Shown here: one piece after another, positions 32,401 through 44,042 of the stretch
How positions within the stretch are numbered: the stretch's first letter is position 1
Layout of the letters: every line of letters starts with the position of its first letter
Assembly: GCA_964019135.1 (NCBI GenBank)
Contig: OZ025258.1
Coordinates: forward strand, 5,909,961-5,973,960
Length of the DNA: 64,000 bases
From: Arenicola marina
Taxonomy: Eukaryota > Annelida > Polychaeta > Arenicolidae
Reading direction: 5' to 3'
Notes under the pieces: generated by a model
What the model saw: the letters and a program-made list of their open reading frames with translations, nothing else
Databases searched by the model: none
What the model was told of the DNA's origin: nothing
Program-made: the position numbers and the translations under genes

Positions 32401-35153
32401 TAGCCTCTCTATTGTCTTGTTTAATGTATGCAGATTGATACCACATCTTAAGTCAACCGTATTGCAGATGTAACATACATCATTGTAGGTGCTGAAGAAA
32501 TTTTGGACTGCCTTTTGCATATATTAAATATTTCTTCTGTCTTGCTTTTTTTCACGAGGGTATGTGGTATCTGACACAATTGTGAACAGATTGACTACAA
32601 CATTGCGTTTGACCATATGCTATAAATATTTATGAAATTTCTCTTACAAACCAGGTTGAATCACTTGGGAGTGGCATTATCTACCACTGCGCGGATAAAG
32701 CTACAAGATGCAGCTCGTTGTGGACAATTTAAGGAAGAACCCATTGATAAAAGTGACAGGTAAGTGTTGAGGGACGAGGGGCTGGGCCTGTACAGGGAAT
32801 GTCGTCTCATTTTTTATCTGTCTGTTTTCTACGTGGTTTATCAGTGTTATCAATATAATACATGTATTGCTCGAGAGGAATAAATATTTCATTTTGTCTT
32901 CAGGTGACAACTTGGATGTATATGTGAAAACATCACACCTGACGACGGAACGACGGAATAGAGATCTGCACATGTTTACGTCAAACATAATCTTCAGTCG
33001 CGTCGCAAACATGGATGTGAGCAATGCGACTCCCAAGGTGAATGTTGCCCATCTGAATGCTGTGTCTTGCTGCTTGAAAACAGCGTTGGGCGTGACCGTC
33101 TGTGTACAGCGTACGGAACACTCGTGGGAAGGAGTATGTCGTCAATGCCAGGGTTATCCTTCTGGGAAAAGCTCATCCCATAGCACATACCTCATCAGCA
33201 TGCGGAGCAGATGGCCAGAACATCCACTGTCTTCAATTTGCCGCTCGAGTTCCGCAACGAAGCCAAGCACGAGGATTGCCTTGCAATTATGGATAGCTAT
33301 GACAACCAGTTGATGAAACTGTACAATGCTGCTTTTGGTAAGTATTTTTTAAGCAGCCTTAAATATCTTTCCATGTTCTGATTTATGTTTTTATCTTGTA
33401 GTTGCCAATCGCATAACATGTTAACCACAAGTTTCTCGGTTTGGTCAGTTTCACAGAGAAGGAAAATCGGGCCTAATGTGCCGATTGAAGTGGTCTGATC
33501 CGCGTTGAAAATGAATTTAAAGTACAGTACCATCTTGCTATTATAATATTATTTGTGTATACATGTACTATAGAAAGTAGGAACCCAGGTATGGAGCCAT
33601 GTGGGACCTCATTGCACCATAGACTTTTAGAAACTGTCGTGTGGTTAACAGAAGCTACATTGAGAAATACTTTTACTTAGGAAACATCGAACTGCTTCAC
33701 AAACTCAAGGTCCCGATTGGAGGTGACCAGTTGACACGTGTTCGCCTGCAAGAGGCCAAGAACTTCCGCACCTTGTCCTTGACGCCACAAGCCCGATTCG
33801 ACGACTTGCATCCCATTGTGTGCGAAATGTGGCACCGCAAACGTAAGTAAGTTGTCACTCCATTCTTGGTTAAGAGAAATATATATTTATGTATTCCAGT
33901 CTGTCTTGTATGAGCCTTTTGTCATCATATGATGTCCCAATACGTACAAACCTCATACATTTAATTGTGTTTACGTAACATCCAAGACCAGGAGAGCAAA
34001 TAGTATTGACTGGCACATGATGACTGGTATATAACTTGAAATGACACCAACATTTCATAACAATGACACATAATCTTCTTCTTCTGTATACAGAAATGCT
34101 ACAAGATGTTCTTCACGCCTGTGTTGTCGCAGGGCACTCTTTATGACATGAAGACAATTCAGCATCAAAGCGACGTCAACGGGAAAGTCAAAGGGAGGTT
34201 TCGCCCTCACTATGAGTTCTTGATGGCCATCGGTGAGGGTTTGCTGACGGAGCAAGTAATGGAGTTCTTCGAGATGGAAGACAATGCTGATGAACCCAGA
34301 CATGCGCTGTTTGGAAACTGGCAAGCACTCTCGCCTACTGAACAAGCTGACGCTTTGCAGCGAATTTTGAGTGACTGCCTCGAATACTATGGATATGGAA
34401 GGGTCACCAAGGAAGTGCCAGGGCCCATGACTTCGGCAACGCGGTACGTTGAACGGCAGACTGTCCTGGGGCGTCCCACGGAAGGCTACCTAGTTGTCCA
34501 ATCCGACTGCGAAGTAAATCTACCAGAACCGGATCGCCTGTTCAACTACTGCATGAAACTGTCTCTTCAGTGATGGAAGTGGACGATACCGCGACACTCA
34601 CACTCTCATTTGAGCAAGTACCTGATAGAAAACATTGACTATGTGCTCAAAACTGAACACTTACTGTCACCTCTACAACGACTGCGAGTCCTCGAAGGCT
34701 CGTTTGTCAACTCCAAAGGAGGGCAGGGAAAGAATGTGGAAGCTGATCTTGTCCAAGAGCATTCTGTGGGAAACAGAAAGAAACTGATCAAGCCCCTCGG
34801 TGCCAACAAGAGCGTACGAGCCATGACGCTATCAACGATATATGTGACAGAGTGGATAAAAGCCTGAACATCCGTGCCAAAATTTCCAGACATACGAAGC
34901 CAATCGATGACAAGACCAAGGAGCAACTTTACACAGTATACAGGAGTTTGCGCCCGTTCAGGTACACGCCTGAAAGAAGTACAATGACATTGATGCTTCA
35001 CCAATCCTGCCGCGTGATGTTGAATCCATGAAGCGGAGAATTAATCAGATCATTACGAGACTAACTCAAGGACTGGCCATCCCAGCAGACGACGATGATG
35101 ACACGGATAATGATGGCGAATCTGATGATGACGCTGACTTGCCGCATCTGTGA
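29436..35153 (+). pseudogene. DUF6589 gene, seven exons, decayed
   Basis: Exons: 29,436-30,157 (hairpin MITE inside), 30,403-30,533, 31,412-31,595, 32,655-32,759, 32,904-33,337, 33,681-33,842 and 34,094-35,153; most have GT/AG borders and matching phases. Exon 1 opens with a Cys pair (IACFSCLGT) and a second pair interrupted by TGA at 29,633-29,635, a possible zinc finger. Later blocks are diagnostic: GDNLDVYVKTSH (exon 5), KVPIGGDQLTRVRLQEAKNF (exon 6), GTLYDMKTIQH and EGSFVNSKGGQGKNVEADL (exon 7), and an acidic tail, DDDDDTDNDGESDDDADL. Breaks include an extra G at the exon 3 donor, a frame change near 33,050, TAG in LIP-HIPH near 33,180, TGA at 34,571 and a frame change near 34,815. The family is multi-copy in invertebrates and fungi; function unproven, probably transposase. 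Confidence 0.8.
29791..29885. mobile_element. Hairpin MITE copy 2, 95 bp, inside DUF6589 exon 1
   Basis: The same TAGCCTGAATGTTCAGACG ... CGTCTGAACATTCAGGCTA hairpin as at 16,387, with a longer loop (GACTCTTCTTGTTCTG). It is flanked by GCGCCATCC at 29,782-29,790 and 29,886-29,894, an exact 9-bp duplication. It interrupts the coding exon, so it inserted after the host transposon was in place, or travelled with it. Confidence 0.93.
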
Positions 35154-35232
35154 GGATCCAACGTCACTATCATATCTGTGTACTACACGTATATATGAAT
35201 GTGTACATGTTCACTGTTATGACATTTTCGCG

Positions 35233-35238
35233 AATAAA
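35233..35238 (+). terminator. Polyadenylation signal of the DUF6589 gene
   Basis: AATAAA lies 80 bases after the stop codon at 35,151-35,153, in AT-rich context. Confidence 0.55.
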
Positions 35239-35689
35239 GAAGTGAAAGAACCAAAGCAAGAAAGATTTGATCAAGGTTTGCCTTATTTCATATCGATATG
35301 TAGACGTGGTGAAGATTTTATCTGCTCAGATTTTATGATATTGTATTTGCTATACATTTGCTATACATAGTTATATGGGTATCAAATATAATTAGTAAAA
35401 CCGTTACTTATTTCGTAGGGCTCATTTTATATGCTCCATGTTGTCAAACAGCTTGTATGGAAAGAAGCGAAAGCCGTATCTCTAACCCGGTAACAGGATC
35501 GTGGTGGCGCCGCCAAGCGGTGAGGGTTATTACATCGCTGTAGCCAGGTGTGCACGGGCGTGTCCTGCTGCCTGAACGAAGGCCGCTGGCGAACCCTTCC
35601 GGGTGCGCACCGAATTTTGTTCTGAGCTGCTTGATTCCACAGGTTTGTACCGTAGTATTGCTGCCACCCTGCACTCCCAGGGTGCGCTG

Positions 35690-36320
35690 GGGTTACGCGT
35701 GTGCTGGGCGTGGGGTGTCGTGGGGGGTGGGAGGAACTTATTCTGATCCGATTTTGTTCAAATATTTTTTTAACGATTTATTTTTGCTTGTGGGTTATTT
35801 CAGTCTAAAGGTTCTCAGTCTAAAGGTTCTGGGGGGGAGGGGCGTAGGGGGGGGGGGGCACATTCTGAGGAATTGTTTAGAGTAATTTTTTTTACCGATT
35901 TTTTTGGCTTGTGGGTTATTTTAGTCTACAGGTTCGCTTGCTTGACATCACCCAACCCCTAGGGGGCATGGGAGGAGGGGGGCAGGGGCGTAGGGGAGGG
36001 GTGGGGGCGGGGGGGGGGGGGGTTAGGGGGGTTAGGTTACAGAGGGATTTGTTATTTTATTTTAATAATATATTTTTTTGACGATTTCTTGTTCTATTGT
36101 TTTTTGAGTGTAAAGGTTTGCTTCATTGACACCACCTGACCGCTAAGAGGCGTGAGATGGGGGCGGGTAACGGCGGAGGGGTGGCGGAAGTAGGGACGTA
36201 GAGGGGAGGGGGTATGGCAGGCTGAGTTTTTTTTTCGATTTTTATAAATCAATTTTGTTAACGATTTCTTTTGCTTGCGGGTTACTTTGTTCTTTAAGTT
36301 AGGTTGTGCTAATGTCAAGC
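35690..36320 (+). repeat. G-rich degenerate tandem repeat between the two genes
   Basis: A unit of roughly 130-180 bases, built from CTTGTGGGTTATTTTAGTCT, AAAGGTT, and a G-rich stretch such as GGGGCGTAGGGGGGG, recurs near 35,765, 35,890, 36,090 and 36,270. Longest G runs are at 35,840-35,858 and 36,001-36,022. It lies in the gap between the convergent genes. Confidence 0.65.
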
Positions 36321-37092
36321 CGTAACTTGAATTAAGCTTACATGCGTTTATAGTTCCTCTCATATACATGAACATTGGAGCTACAAACTCATTTCTTTTA
36401 TATTGCTTTTGCTTTGAGACGCTAAAATTACTGTTTGTATAGTAACTGTGCATGGGTACATAATGCTCTGTCCCCTCTTCTAGTACATAATGTTAGACTC
36501 TTCCGTGGGCTTACTTCTTTTAACCAATGAAAACACAGTAATATGACCTTCACCTTACGACGTCATAAAAAAGGCGGCTGTCAACACCCTTTCGTCTGCT
36601 ATACTTTATGCTAGAGACTATCGTGTTGTGCTGTTATTAAACAAGATACACTTTCAAGTAAGTTAAAATCACAAGGGTCTTGTGTAATGGAGCAAGTAAA
36701 TATATAAATCGTGGCTGCTAATGGTGCACAGACAAAAATATTTACGAAATCGAGGCGGCAGATATTAAACGCGCCGACTATAGGATGCATTTTTAGGTTG
36801 CATGCCATAGCCTAGGCTGGAAAAAGAGTGTTAAACGTGGGATGACACAGTTGAACAGTAATTTAACGGAGATACTCTAAGCATTAATGAACATGTCTTT
36901 GGCTACATTTCACATCCATGAGTCTGATCAGACTAACAATGCCTAATTTACAGATCTTCACACACGCAGTTTACACGGGTTGAGCTGTCAAATAGTCAGT
37001 TGGCATTGACAGTTCGCCTGTCAAAACATAAACAAACATGGTTATGGACTAATCTTAATTGTTCGCCGAAACCTCATAGAAAAGACACTTAC

Positions 37093-37226
37093 CTCTCTTT
37101 GTCCCTGGGGAATTGAAAGAAGGAAATATCTCCTCTTGTCCCTTTACAATTGTGGCAATTCCATGCCGCACAATTTGTGCCACGACCGGACTTCCAGCGG
37201 CTACAACATGTACAACCTGCGTCCAT
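37093..37226 (-). CDS. THAP-type zinc-finger first exon
   Basis: From ATG at 37,226 the minus strand reads MDAGCTCCSRWKSGRGT, then NCAAWNCHNCKGTRGDISFF and QFPRDKER, followed directly by the donor GTAAGT. C-x4-C spacing, S-F-x-x-F-P and a basic residue before the splice site match the first half of a THAP domain, the C2CH DNA-binding finger of P-element-type transposases and related proteins. The exon leaves in phase 2. A second exon with the Trp and Cys-x-x-His half was not found down to 36,500, so the gene is partial or its next exon is distant. It lies 330 bases downstream of the helicase gene on the same strand and may be a third gene of the same element. Confidence 0.55.
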
Positions 37227-37560
37227 TTTACCGTCTGCACCGAGTTGACCGAGCGCTGATTAACCCTCCCCGCTAGACGGCGCGCGCGCATGTCTTGTTA
37301 CCGTTTTACGTCGCGCTTTCGCTTCTTGTTCTATTAATTCTTTGATGCTGTGGACCTTATTGACCTGTCTGGCTATGTCGCACACGACTGCACCACCAGT
37401 TATCAAGCCTCTAAAAATACTTATATAAAGATCTCTCAAGCATAAGTGAAGAATATGTTTATATTCATTTCTATTCATACTGTAAACAGCATATGACGAA
37501 TATGGGCAGTCTTATAGCCATAGGCACTGGTGCAATCCCAAAGTAATGCCATTTTCAGTT

Positions 37561-39261
37561 ATTGCAAGGTGGAATGACCCGTAATTACATCAGCTGGCAC
37601 ACAACATGGACAGGTATTCTTACAAAATGCACAACATTTACAACCTATCACGCCGGCATCCTTTACAAAGCCAAAGTTCGACAACATGCTGTTTCGATAA
37701 CATGATGTTGTCATCGTTACTGTAGTAAAGAGTAGCAGAACTTTTCTGCCCTCTTCTTCCGGCACGTCCTATTTCTTTCATATACTGAGAAAAATTCCTT
37801 GGAGGACGGGCATGTATTATCTGTGTAACATTCTCTGGATCAAAGCCTAGACCAGCAATAGAAGTATTAAGAACAAGTCTTATGCGTGGGTTAGGCTTCT
37901 TCAATTCCTTGACAGTGGTTGACATGACATAAGGGTCTTGTCCAGAACAAAGAGCACTGTAACATGCTGAATCTATACCTGGATGGTTAAATAAAGTATT
38001 CCAGTACATGAGAGCTTCACTCATATAGTAGACAGGTAAAAACAAAAGTGTCACCGGATAATCTTGCCTCTTGTTATGAAGTGCATGACATTGTTCTTGA
38101 AAAATATCCTCGTATGCCTTCAGAGCATCTGTTGTTGATGATTTCTCCACCTTGTCCAGATATATGTTTCACTTGTCAGGATTTACTTCAATGACATGAT
38201 GTGACTGTATACCCAATATTTTGGGCAATCTGATTTTCTGATCTATTGTTACTTCCACTAACGGCAACAAAAGGTACCGCTGGAAAGAATGCTTTCAATG
38301 TATCCTACTTCTTGAATGGACTCCTGAAATCTTCTCCCCTGCAATAAAAGATTTTATATACAAATATTTGTTGTTCTTCACATGTACCAGTAACAACATA
38401 AGAGTACTTCTCTAATACTTGGATACATGATAAAACAGCCACATATTTTGATAACTGGCATGTCAACCTGTACAATGAATATACATTATAATATTGAGAG
38501 GCGACGGATGGAGGGATGGGTGACAGGAATGAAGTCCTATGCCAGTAGAGAGGCACCTGCGACAGCTAGTTCCCTCAGACCCTTCGCTTACAGACTGACC
38601 ATTTTATATCGAAGAGCAGGTTCTATTGTTAAATATTTTCCAAATAATAATTGTATTTATGGCCATAATATAAATGTATTAGTCCATACAAAATATTACC
38701 GGGATATATATGAAGAACATTGCACTGCTTCAATAAGAACTGCAATAATTTTTTTCTCATCTATAACTTACACTTGGTAAAAAAAAAGATGCGCCTACCA
38801 GATTGCCCGATTTGTTTTTTTGTGGGGGGTAATGACCTACCTCCTCAAAATCAAACGGTCTTCAATTTAAATATTCAATTACTTATCACTTACCATTGCT
38901 CTATGAGGTGACATTCATCAATGATGACAGCGACAACATGTGAAGTAAATTCTTTGTCATCCAATAGTTGTCTGCCTGCTTCAGTATTTAAGATTGCTTC
39001 TGGGTGGCATAAACCAACTGAGAATTCTCCTTTACAGACACCTTCAAGCGAAGCAGTGGTCACCAATAATTCTGGTAATATATGAAAAAGAAAACTTTTT
39101 CCGTATCCCACTGGAAGATTCACGACCAAGTCGCCTCTTTGGCGGGCCAAATATTCAAGAGCCTCCAGCTGTTTTTCTTTTGAGACAATTTTGTCATCGT
39201 AATATATGAGATTGATCAGTCGACATAATCAACGAACTTGTATTCTGTAACGCAGGACCAT
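37561..39261 (-). pseudogene. RecQ-like superfamily II DNA helicase, two exons, decayed
   Basis: Exon 38,894-39,261 encodes EALEYLARQRGDLVVNLPVG, then YGKS (Walker A), GLCHPEAIL, and VIIDECHLIEQ (DECH box). Exon 37,561-38,338 restores the split Trp codon (W-GEDFRSPFKK) and carries RLVLNTSIAGLGFDPENV (motif V), YMKEIGRAGRRGQ (motif VI) and a C-terminal Cys-rich end, CCAFCKNTCPCC. The intron has GTAAGT and TTGCAG borders. Defects: about 60 residues between Walker A and DECH, including motif Ia, are missing; there are stops at 38,305-38,307 (TAG) and 38,169-38,171 (TGA), a stop just after the start region, and frame changes near 38,250 and 37,690. It would unwind DNA with ATP; in the element it presumably served transposition. 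A cellular RecQ is unlikely given the location and divergence. Confidence 0.8.
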
Positions 39262-39565
39262 GCAGCGGAAGTAAACAAACCGCTTTTCTTGTGGCGGAAT
39301 ATTTGTGACTGCCAAACTACGCACTTATTACGTATGCAAACGAAAGAGTACCGTATGATTAACCCACCATAATATTCTTACAAAGCGCCTGATGATGTGG
39401 ATTTGCTCATCAAAGCTAGGTTATTGCACATTATTGTTCATTTGGTAACCTTTAATATATTCATTTCTGGCTATTTGACCGTTTTTCAAGAATCTTGAAA
39501 TTTGCACCCGGCCGACAGCAGCGGTAAAAGCGGAGCCGGCGTAGCGCCACCGTGCGGGGAGCTTG

Positions 39566-40351
39566 CGCCATTGAGTTTACTTGTGGTACAGACTGTAAAC
39601 TATGTGCAGCGCCATCTATTGCAGTACTGAAGGATTGGATGTGGCCATTATTTCGGTTTTACTTGATCTGTATTAATCTTTTACTTAGTAATACAAATCG
39701 TAAAAACTTGCTCTAGAAAAATTTGTGTTTGACGAGATGAGTTGGCGGTAAGCCTGAAACACCCCAACCCCGCCTCTCTTCGCCACCCACTTCCTCATGC
39801 ATTGCGTGCTGTGGTCTTTCCACCATAACATCGCGAGACCACGAGGCGCATCACGCTGTCGCGTAAAGGGTGACAAGAGCAGTTCAAAGGTCAGTTCGAG
39901 AGACAAAGTCTGAGGTATCTGTAGACTAACGGAAAAAATAATAGCACAAATAGGAATCCTGGTATAAAGGATGTTAACACTGGACAGGTGTCCATAGTAT
40001 TATAAAATAAGGTATCTTCGTGGTTGGTCTGTGTCTTTCGCAAAGTCATCTGGTTCATTTGCCCATTGTGCTTCTGAAATAGCGACCATGAGGGTCAACA
40101 AATCGACCATTATCACCAATTGTAAGCAATATATTAATAATACGTTATACATTATCTCATATTGGACTCTTGACGAAAGCAGCTTGTAGACGAGTGCAAT
40201 CTAATTGCACACCACGACCACTGGCTGATCCTGACCTCTTACATACATATTTACCTGCCGAACAGCCAGCCCCCGCGCCACTCCCTGCTCCCGTCCTCCA
40301 ATCCTTACCCCCACCGCACAGCGAAATATCGCCTGACGACAAACGGAAATA
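39566..40351 (+). repeat. Composite repeat, expanded copy, piece 4
   Basis: It begins with the right 9-bp duplication CGCCATTGA and matches 59,304-60,150: GTACAGACTGTAAA, GGATTGGATGTGGCCATTA, AACCACGAGGCGCATC-type words, GGTATCTTCGTGGTTGG, and TGACCTCTTACATACATATT. From TGCTCCC at 40,286 the match continues in reverse complement relative to the compact copy, until the LINE begins. Confidence 0.85.
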
Positions 40352-40604
40352 GTTTTTTTTCTTTGATACACTCTTTTTCCAAGATGGTGTATGGTACAAG
40401 CGGTACAAGTATATGCATAACAACTATATGACAAAGCCAATACATTTACCTTGTTACTACATATAATTAGTATACCCTTACAAACATACATACGTACATA
40501 CATACATACCGTATATACATACATGCATACGTACACAGAAAGGGAGTTGAACCTGCCAACTGTCTATTGACATATAAACCCCAGGTTACCCAATCCCACC
40601 CGCA

Positions 40605-42375
40605 TTAGCGTAGCGTATACCCGATCTTTGGTATTCCCTTACAGGTCTCCGTACGGGGTAGCTCGATAGTACTGAAGGCTTCGTCTACTTTACAAATAAT
40701 ATTTTGGAACGTCCAGCGCTTCAATAAACTTGATTGCCTCGTTGAATCTTCCTTGGCAAGGTAAAATTCGTCTTTAACACGTACTTTCAATTCAGCCCCA
40801 ACAATCTTAGATATGGGTATTCCTCTACCCGCTAGCGCGCCCTGCCTACTCAACCAGACGGAGTAATTCAGGGAATACAGGACAAAGTTAACAACCTCAA
40901 TGGTTACATCGGTTCGAATAACATTAAAGCCAAAAAATAACCTGAACAGATTTTCTAATCCAGTTAACTTTGCAAAGAAGTTCCGAAATCACATCACAAT
41001 GCAGTTAGTGTAACACTGAATAAGGTTTTCCACTTTTGCTGGACAGCTCACATTCGTCCGAATTTACCATATTCATCAAAAACAACTTTCGTTGACTTAG
41101 AAGTGTCTGGTGTACAAATTGCCACTGATAATCCGACAGTTTTAAGACTAGTGATTTCAAAAATATATTGCAAAATATACCTTAAGGTTCGAAGTCAAAA
41201 GGGATGAATTTTTGCCAGCGCTTTAAAACAGTTGGTGGCGTGTATTTTAAAGAACACATCTTTGCGTATACAATTTTAGTTGTGATCTTGGTGACTGGGA
41301 TGAGGGCATCGTCAACGACAAGTGGTGCGGTGCTTTCATTTGCGGGTCATTGAAATTGCTCATTCAGTATCGATAACAAACTCTCAGGTATAGATCGCTT
41401 AATTTATTCGTACTTACTCTTATTTTCCGGGATCGACAAAATGTTGTAGTTTCAGGTTAATACGTCAAACATCTTAAAACCGTTTATTTACCAGATATCT
41501 GCTATGAATAGAATGCCCGCGTCTATAAATTCCATGCTGAACAGTACAGCTCCCTTGGTACTGGTTTGGATAAGCGGGTTTAAAAACAGACGCTGGCTAA
41601 GAACACCACAGCTGGTAGTTAACGAAGTTAAGATTGAGTTTGGTCCATGCAGATAAATATTCCCTATATACCGGTTCCATGCTGGTCACGTTCCCATGAA
41701 GTAGGTGAAACTTTGAAGACAGTAGGTCAGTGCCGAGGTGAGTGCCTCTATATAAACCAATGAAATGGAATGCTAGTATCGCCCACGAATAATCGTCTAT
41801 CTTTATACTTAAGAGTTGTTTTAACCATGTAACCCGTTGGGCCTCTATCTTGCTTTTGATACAAACAAGGTTTAAACCTCCCTGTAAACATGATTGTTGT
41901 GCCACGTATTTTGCAATGGAGCGTGCTTTGTTCTATTTCTTTGGCGGCCCAATCAGGCATGGGCAAAATATTACTGAAGTACCAACTTCCCGCACTCGCC
42001 AGTGAATTGCCATAAATACGTGCCAGGTGATCCAAAGGATTGCGGTGTTTTATGCAAGAAGTCTACCCTATCGAACGCCTTCGGGCAACAGGCAAATTGT
42101 ATTTATTTACATACTCAATTATATCCCGAAGGAATTCTGTTGTCAGTTCTATGGATCTACCCGCAACAGCACAGGTCTGATCAGGGTGTATGATTGACGG
42201 CATTACGTGCCTTAATCGGTATACTAGTATCTTAGTCATCAATTTTATAGTCCACATTTAAAAGTGAAATGGGCCGCCAATTTTTCACTTCTAATTTGTC
42301 CCCTTTTTTAAATATCAAAATACTATACCTCGTCTTTGCGTTAAAGGAAGTTCACCATGATCAAGACTAGTTTAG
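40605..42375 (-). pseudogene. LINE C ORF2, RT core to C-terminus
   Basis: Minus-strand frames give LPLTQRRGIVF, KKGDKLEVKNWRPISLLN, LMTKILVYRLRHVMPSIIH and PDQTCAVAGRSIEL (RT blocks 1-2). Then, after a gap in which the YADD block should lie but was not found, they give GLNLVCIKSKIEAQRVTWLK, and finally LENLFRLFFGFN ... CKGIPKIGYTLR, ending at 40,605. The missing middle indicates an internal deletion near 42,040. Several frame shifts are present. Confidence 0.75.
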
Positions 42376-43078
42376 TACCTCTGCAGGCGATTCTAGACAA
42401 AGTGACCGGTCTGTCTGCTGGTATGACTGACCTACAAAATGCAGTATTGGACCTCAAAAAAGAAGTTCAGGAGCTCAAACTCTCAGCCGACTTCAACAAC
42501 GCAAAGATGCTTGAACTGGAACAAGACAATCGGGAGATGAAACTCAAGATAAAAGAGTTAGAGAAAAGGGATCCCGGTCTAAGACTGTCGAACATTGAAA
42601 AGCTAGCCGGCGAGATGAGGAATGATCTAACGACCCTAGAAAGTCACAGCAGAAGGGTGAATCTGGTCTTCTATGGAGTTACCGAACCGGATTCTGGACA
42701 AGAAGACTGTGTCGCTCTGATACAAGATATCATCAAAAACAAGATTCAGAGGTGCCACAGGCTGGGTCCCAGGCAACCGCCGATGCAGGACGCAAAAGGC
42801 AGCGGCCTGTCATTGTGCGTTTTGCGTACTTCCCCGACCGTGAGAGGATATGGAAGCACAAACAACGGCTGCGAGGGAGTAGGATTTTCGTCGAGGAGGA
42901 TTACCCCAGGGATATTCAAGCTCGACGTAGAATCCTGATACCAGTCACGAGGGCGGCCAGGCAAGATGCAAGGAGAGTCGCGGTGTACGGCGATAGACTG
43001 GTTATTGACGGCAAGTCTTTCACAGTCGGCACGATGAACACTCTGCCAGAACAATGGTTAAAAAGCATGCAGGCGTGA
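42357..43078 (+). pseudogene. LINE C ORF1, L1-ORF1p-like coiled coil and RRM
   Basis: Residues 10-80 form a heptad-rich coiled coil (LQNAVLDLKKEVQELKLSAD, LEQDNREMKLKIKELEKRD). Then comes the RRM start SHSRRVNLVFYGVTEPD, with an RNA-binding block in the next frame: RCHRLG, RPVIVRFAYFPDRERIWKHK, and the C-terminal FVEEDYPRDIQARRRILIPV, ending TAG-free at 43,076. One frame change near 42,760 separates the two parts. The family binds LINE RNA as a trimer. The N-terminus is lost at the inversion junction. Confidence 0.8.
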
Positions 43079-43339
43079 GTAGAACGGATATGTCTATATA
43101 TAAGTGTGTAACACAGTGCCTACGTCTGTAATATTATCTAAGATATCAGAGGAGAGGTGGCCGGTGTTGGAAGGCTTCCAAGAGACACTGTATATACTGG
43201 TTATTTCCTTTTGTCGGCCTGTGAGATTGCCCCTTTAGCCGTAAGTTATCCGCGACAACTGTGTTCAGATATCTGTAAACTACAAGCACGGACGGGCAGA
43301 GAGAAAGGCCAGTATGAGCTGATCCTGGTAGTCGTAACC

Positions 43340-44031
43340 TAGCCCTGTTGCATGCCCCTCCCTGGCTTATCCGCTCTGGGGAGCGGGCCGGAGGGCCATG
43401 AAGCCAGTGTCGGTTGCGATTGTTGATTTAAAAATCAGCGCCCTTCGGCCGTCGATTGCAGAAAGTACAGAAACAAACGGTCCTTATTAATTTGTCAAGT
43501 TGTTCTTCATACCTTTATAGTTCCAAAGGCAATGAGATTGAAAACAAACAAAATCCACCACTTTTTGTACTGGTGAAAATTTTCAACAACAATTTTCAAC
43601 AACTCTCCCCGCCGCCGTGTCGCTGTTACGTCACAGTTCTCGTCGATCTCCCGGCAGAGGGCGTTACGCTTACGCCATAGTCCTAGGAAAAATTGTGATG
43701 CGAGGAACGAGCTCCGTCTGCCGGGAGATCGACGAGAACTGTGACGTAACAGCGACATGGCGGCGGGGAGAGTTGTTGAAAATTGTTGTTGAAAACTTTC
43801 ACCAGTACAAAACGTGGTGGATTTTGTTTGTTTTCAATCTCATTGCCCTTGGAACTATAAAGGTATGAAGAACAACTTGACAAATTGATAATCGACCGTT
43901 TATTTCTGTACTTTCTGCAATCGACGGCCGAAGGGCGCTGATTTTTAAATCAACGCTCACAACCGAAACTGGCTTCATGGCTCTCTCTCGTCTCCTTTAG
44001 GTGCGAGGTCAAGAGAGCCATGTGTCAAGGC
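43340..44031. mobile_element. Long foldback element between LINE C ORF1 and ORF2
   Basis: Arms at about 43,396-43,672 and 43,714-43,982 are inverted copies of each other at roughly 95 percent, with a 45-50 base loop. Landmarks GCGCCCTTCGGCCGTCGATT and CTTCATACCTTTATAGTTCC appear in both orientations. Weaker pairing reaches out to 43,341 and 44,031 (AGCCCTGTTGCATG against its counterpart). The block is flanked by TAGTCGTAACC at 43,329-43,339 and 44,032-44,042, an 11-bp direct repeat. High arm identity points to a recent insertion or to gene conversion between arms. Confidence 0.75.
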
Positions 44032-44042
44032 TAGTCGTAACC

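Larger units (their letters stand above)
29298..39565. mobile_element. 10.27 kb AcademH-like DNA transposon: DUF6589 gene plus RecQ-like helicase
   Basis: The compact composite copy is continuous across this site (59,291-59,325), apart from a 3-base difference, so the block is an insertion. It is bordered by CGCCATTGA at 29,289-29,297 and 39,566-39,574, an exact 9-bp direct repeat. Its ends are CACTCTCTGCC on the left and GGGGAGCTTG on the right; any terminal inverted repeat is short and imperfect. Two convergent genes fill it: DUF6589 (+) starts 138 bases from the left end and a superfamily II helicase (-) starts about 300 bases from the right end. A THAP exon (-) lies between. A transposase-plus-helicase plan is known for the AcademH lineage in animals and fungi; equating DUF6589 with that transposase is my inference. 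Both genes are decayed. Confidence 0.65.

Noticed and set aside
37561-39261. Cellular RecQ/WRN/BLM gene
   Set aside because: The gene has only two short exons, lies inside a delimited insertion, lacks part of the core and carries multiple stops; cellular RecQ genes are far longer and conserved.
42746-43054. 102-residue minus-strand frame
   Set aside because: It is antisense to the RNA-binding half of LINE C ORF1, which has clear family motifs.
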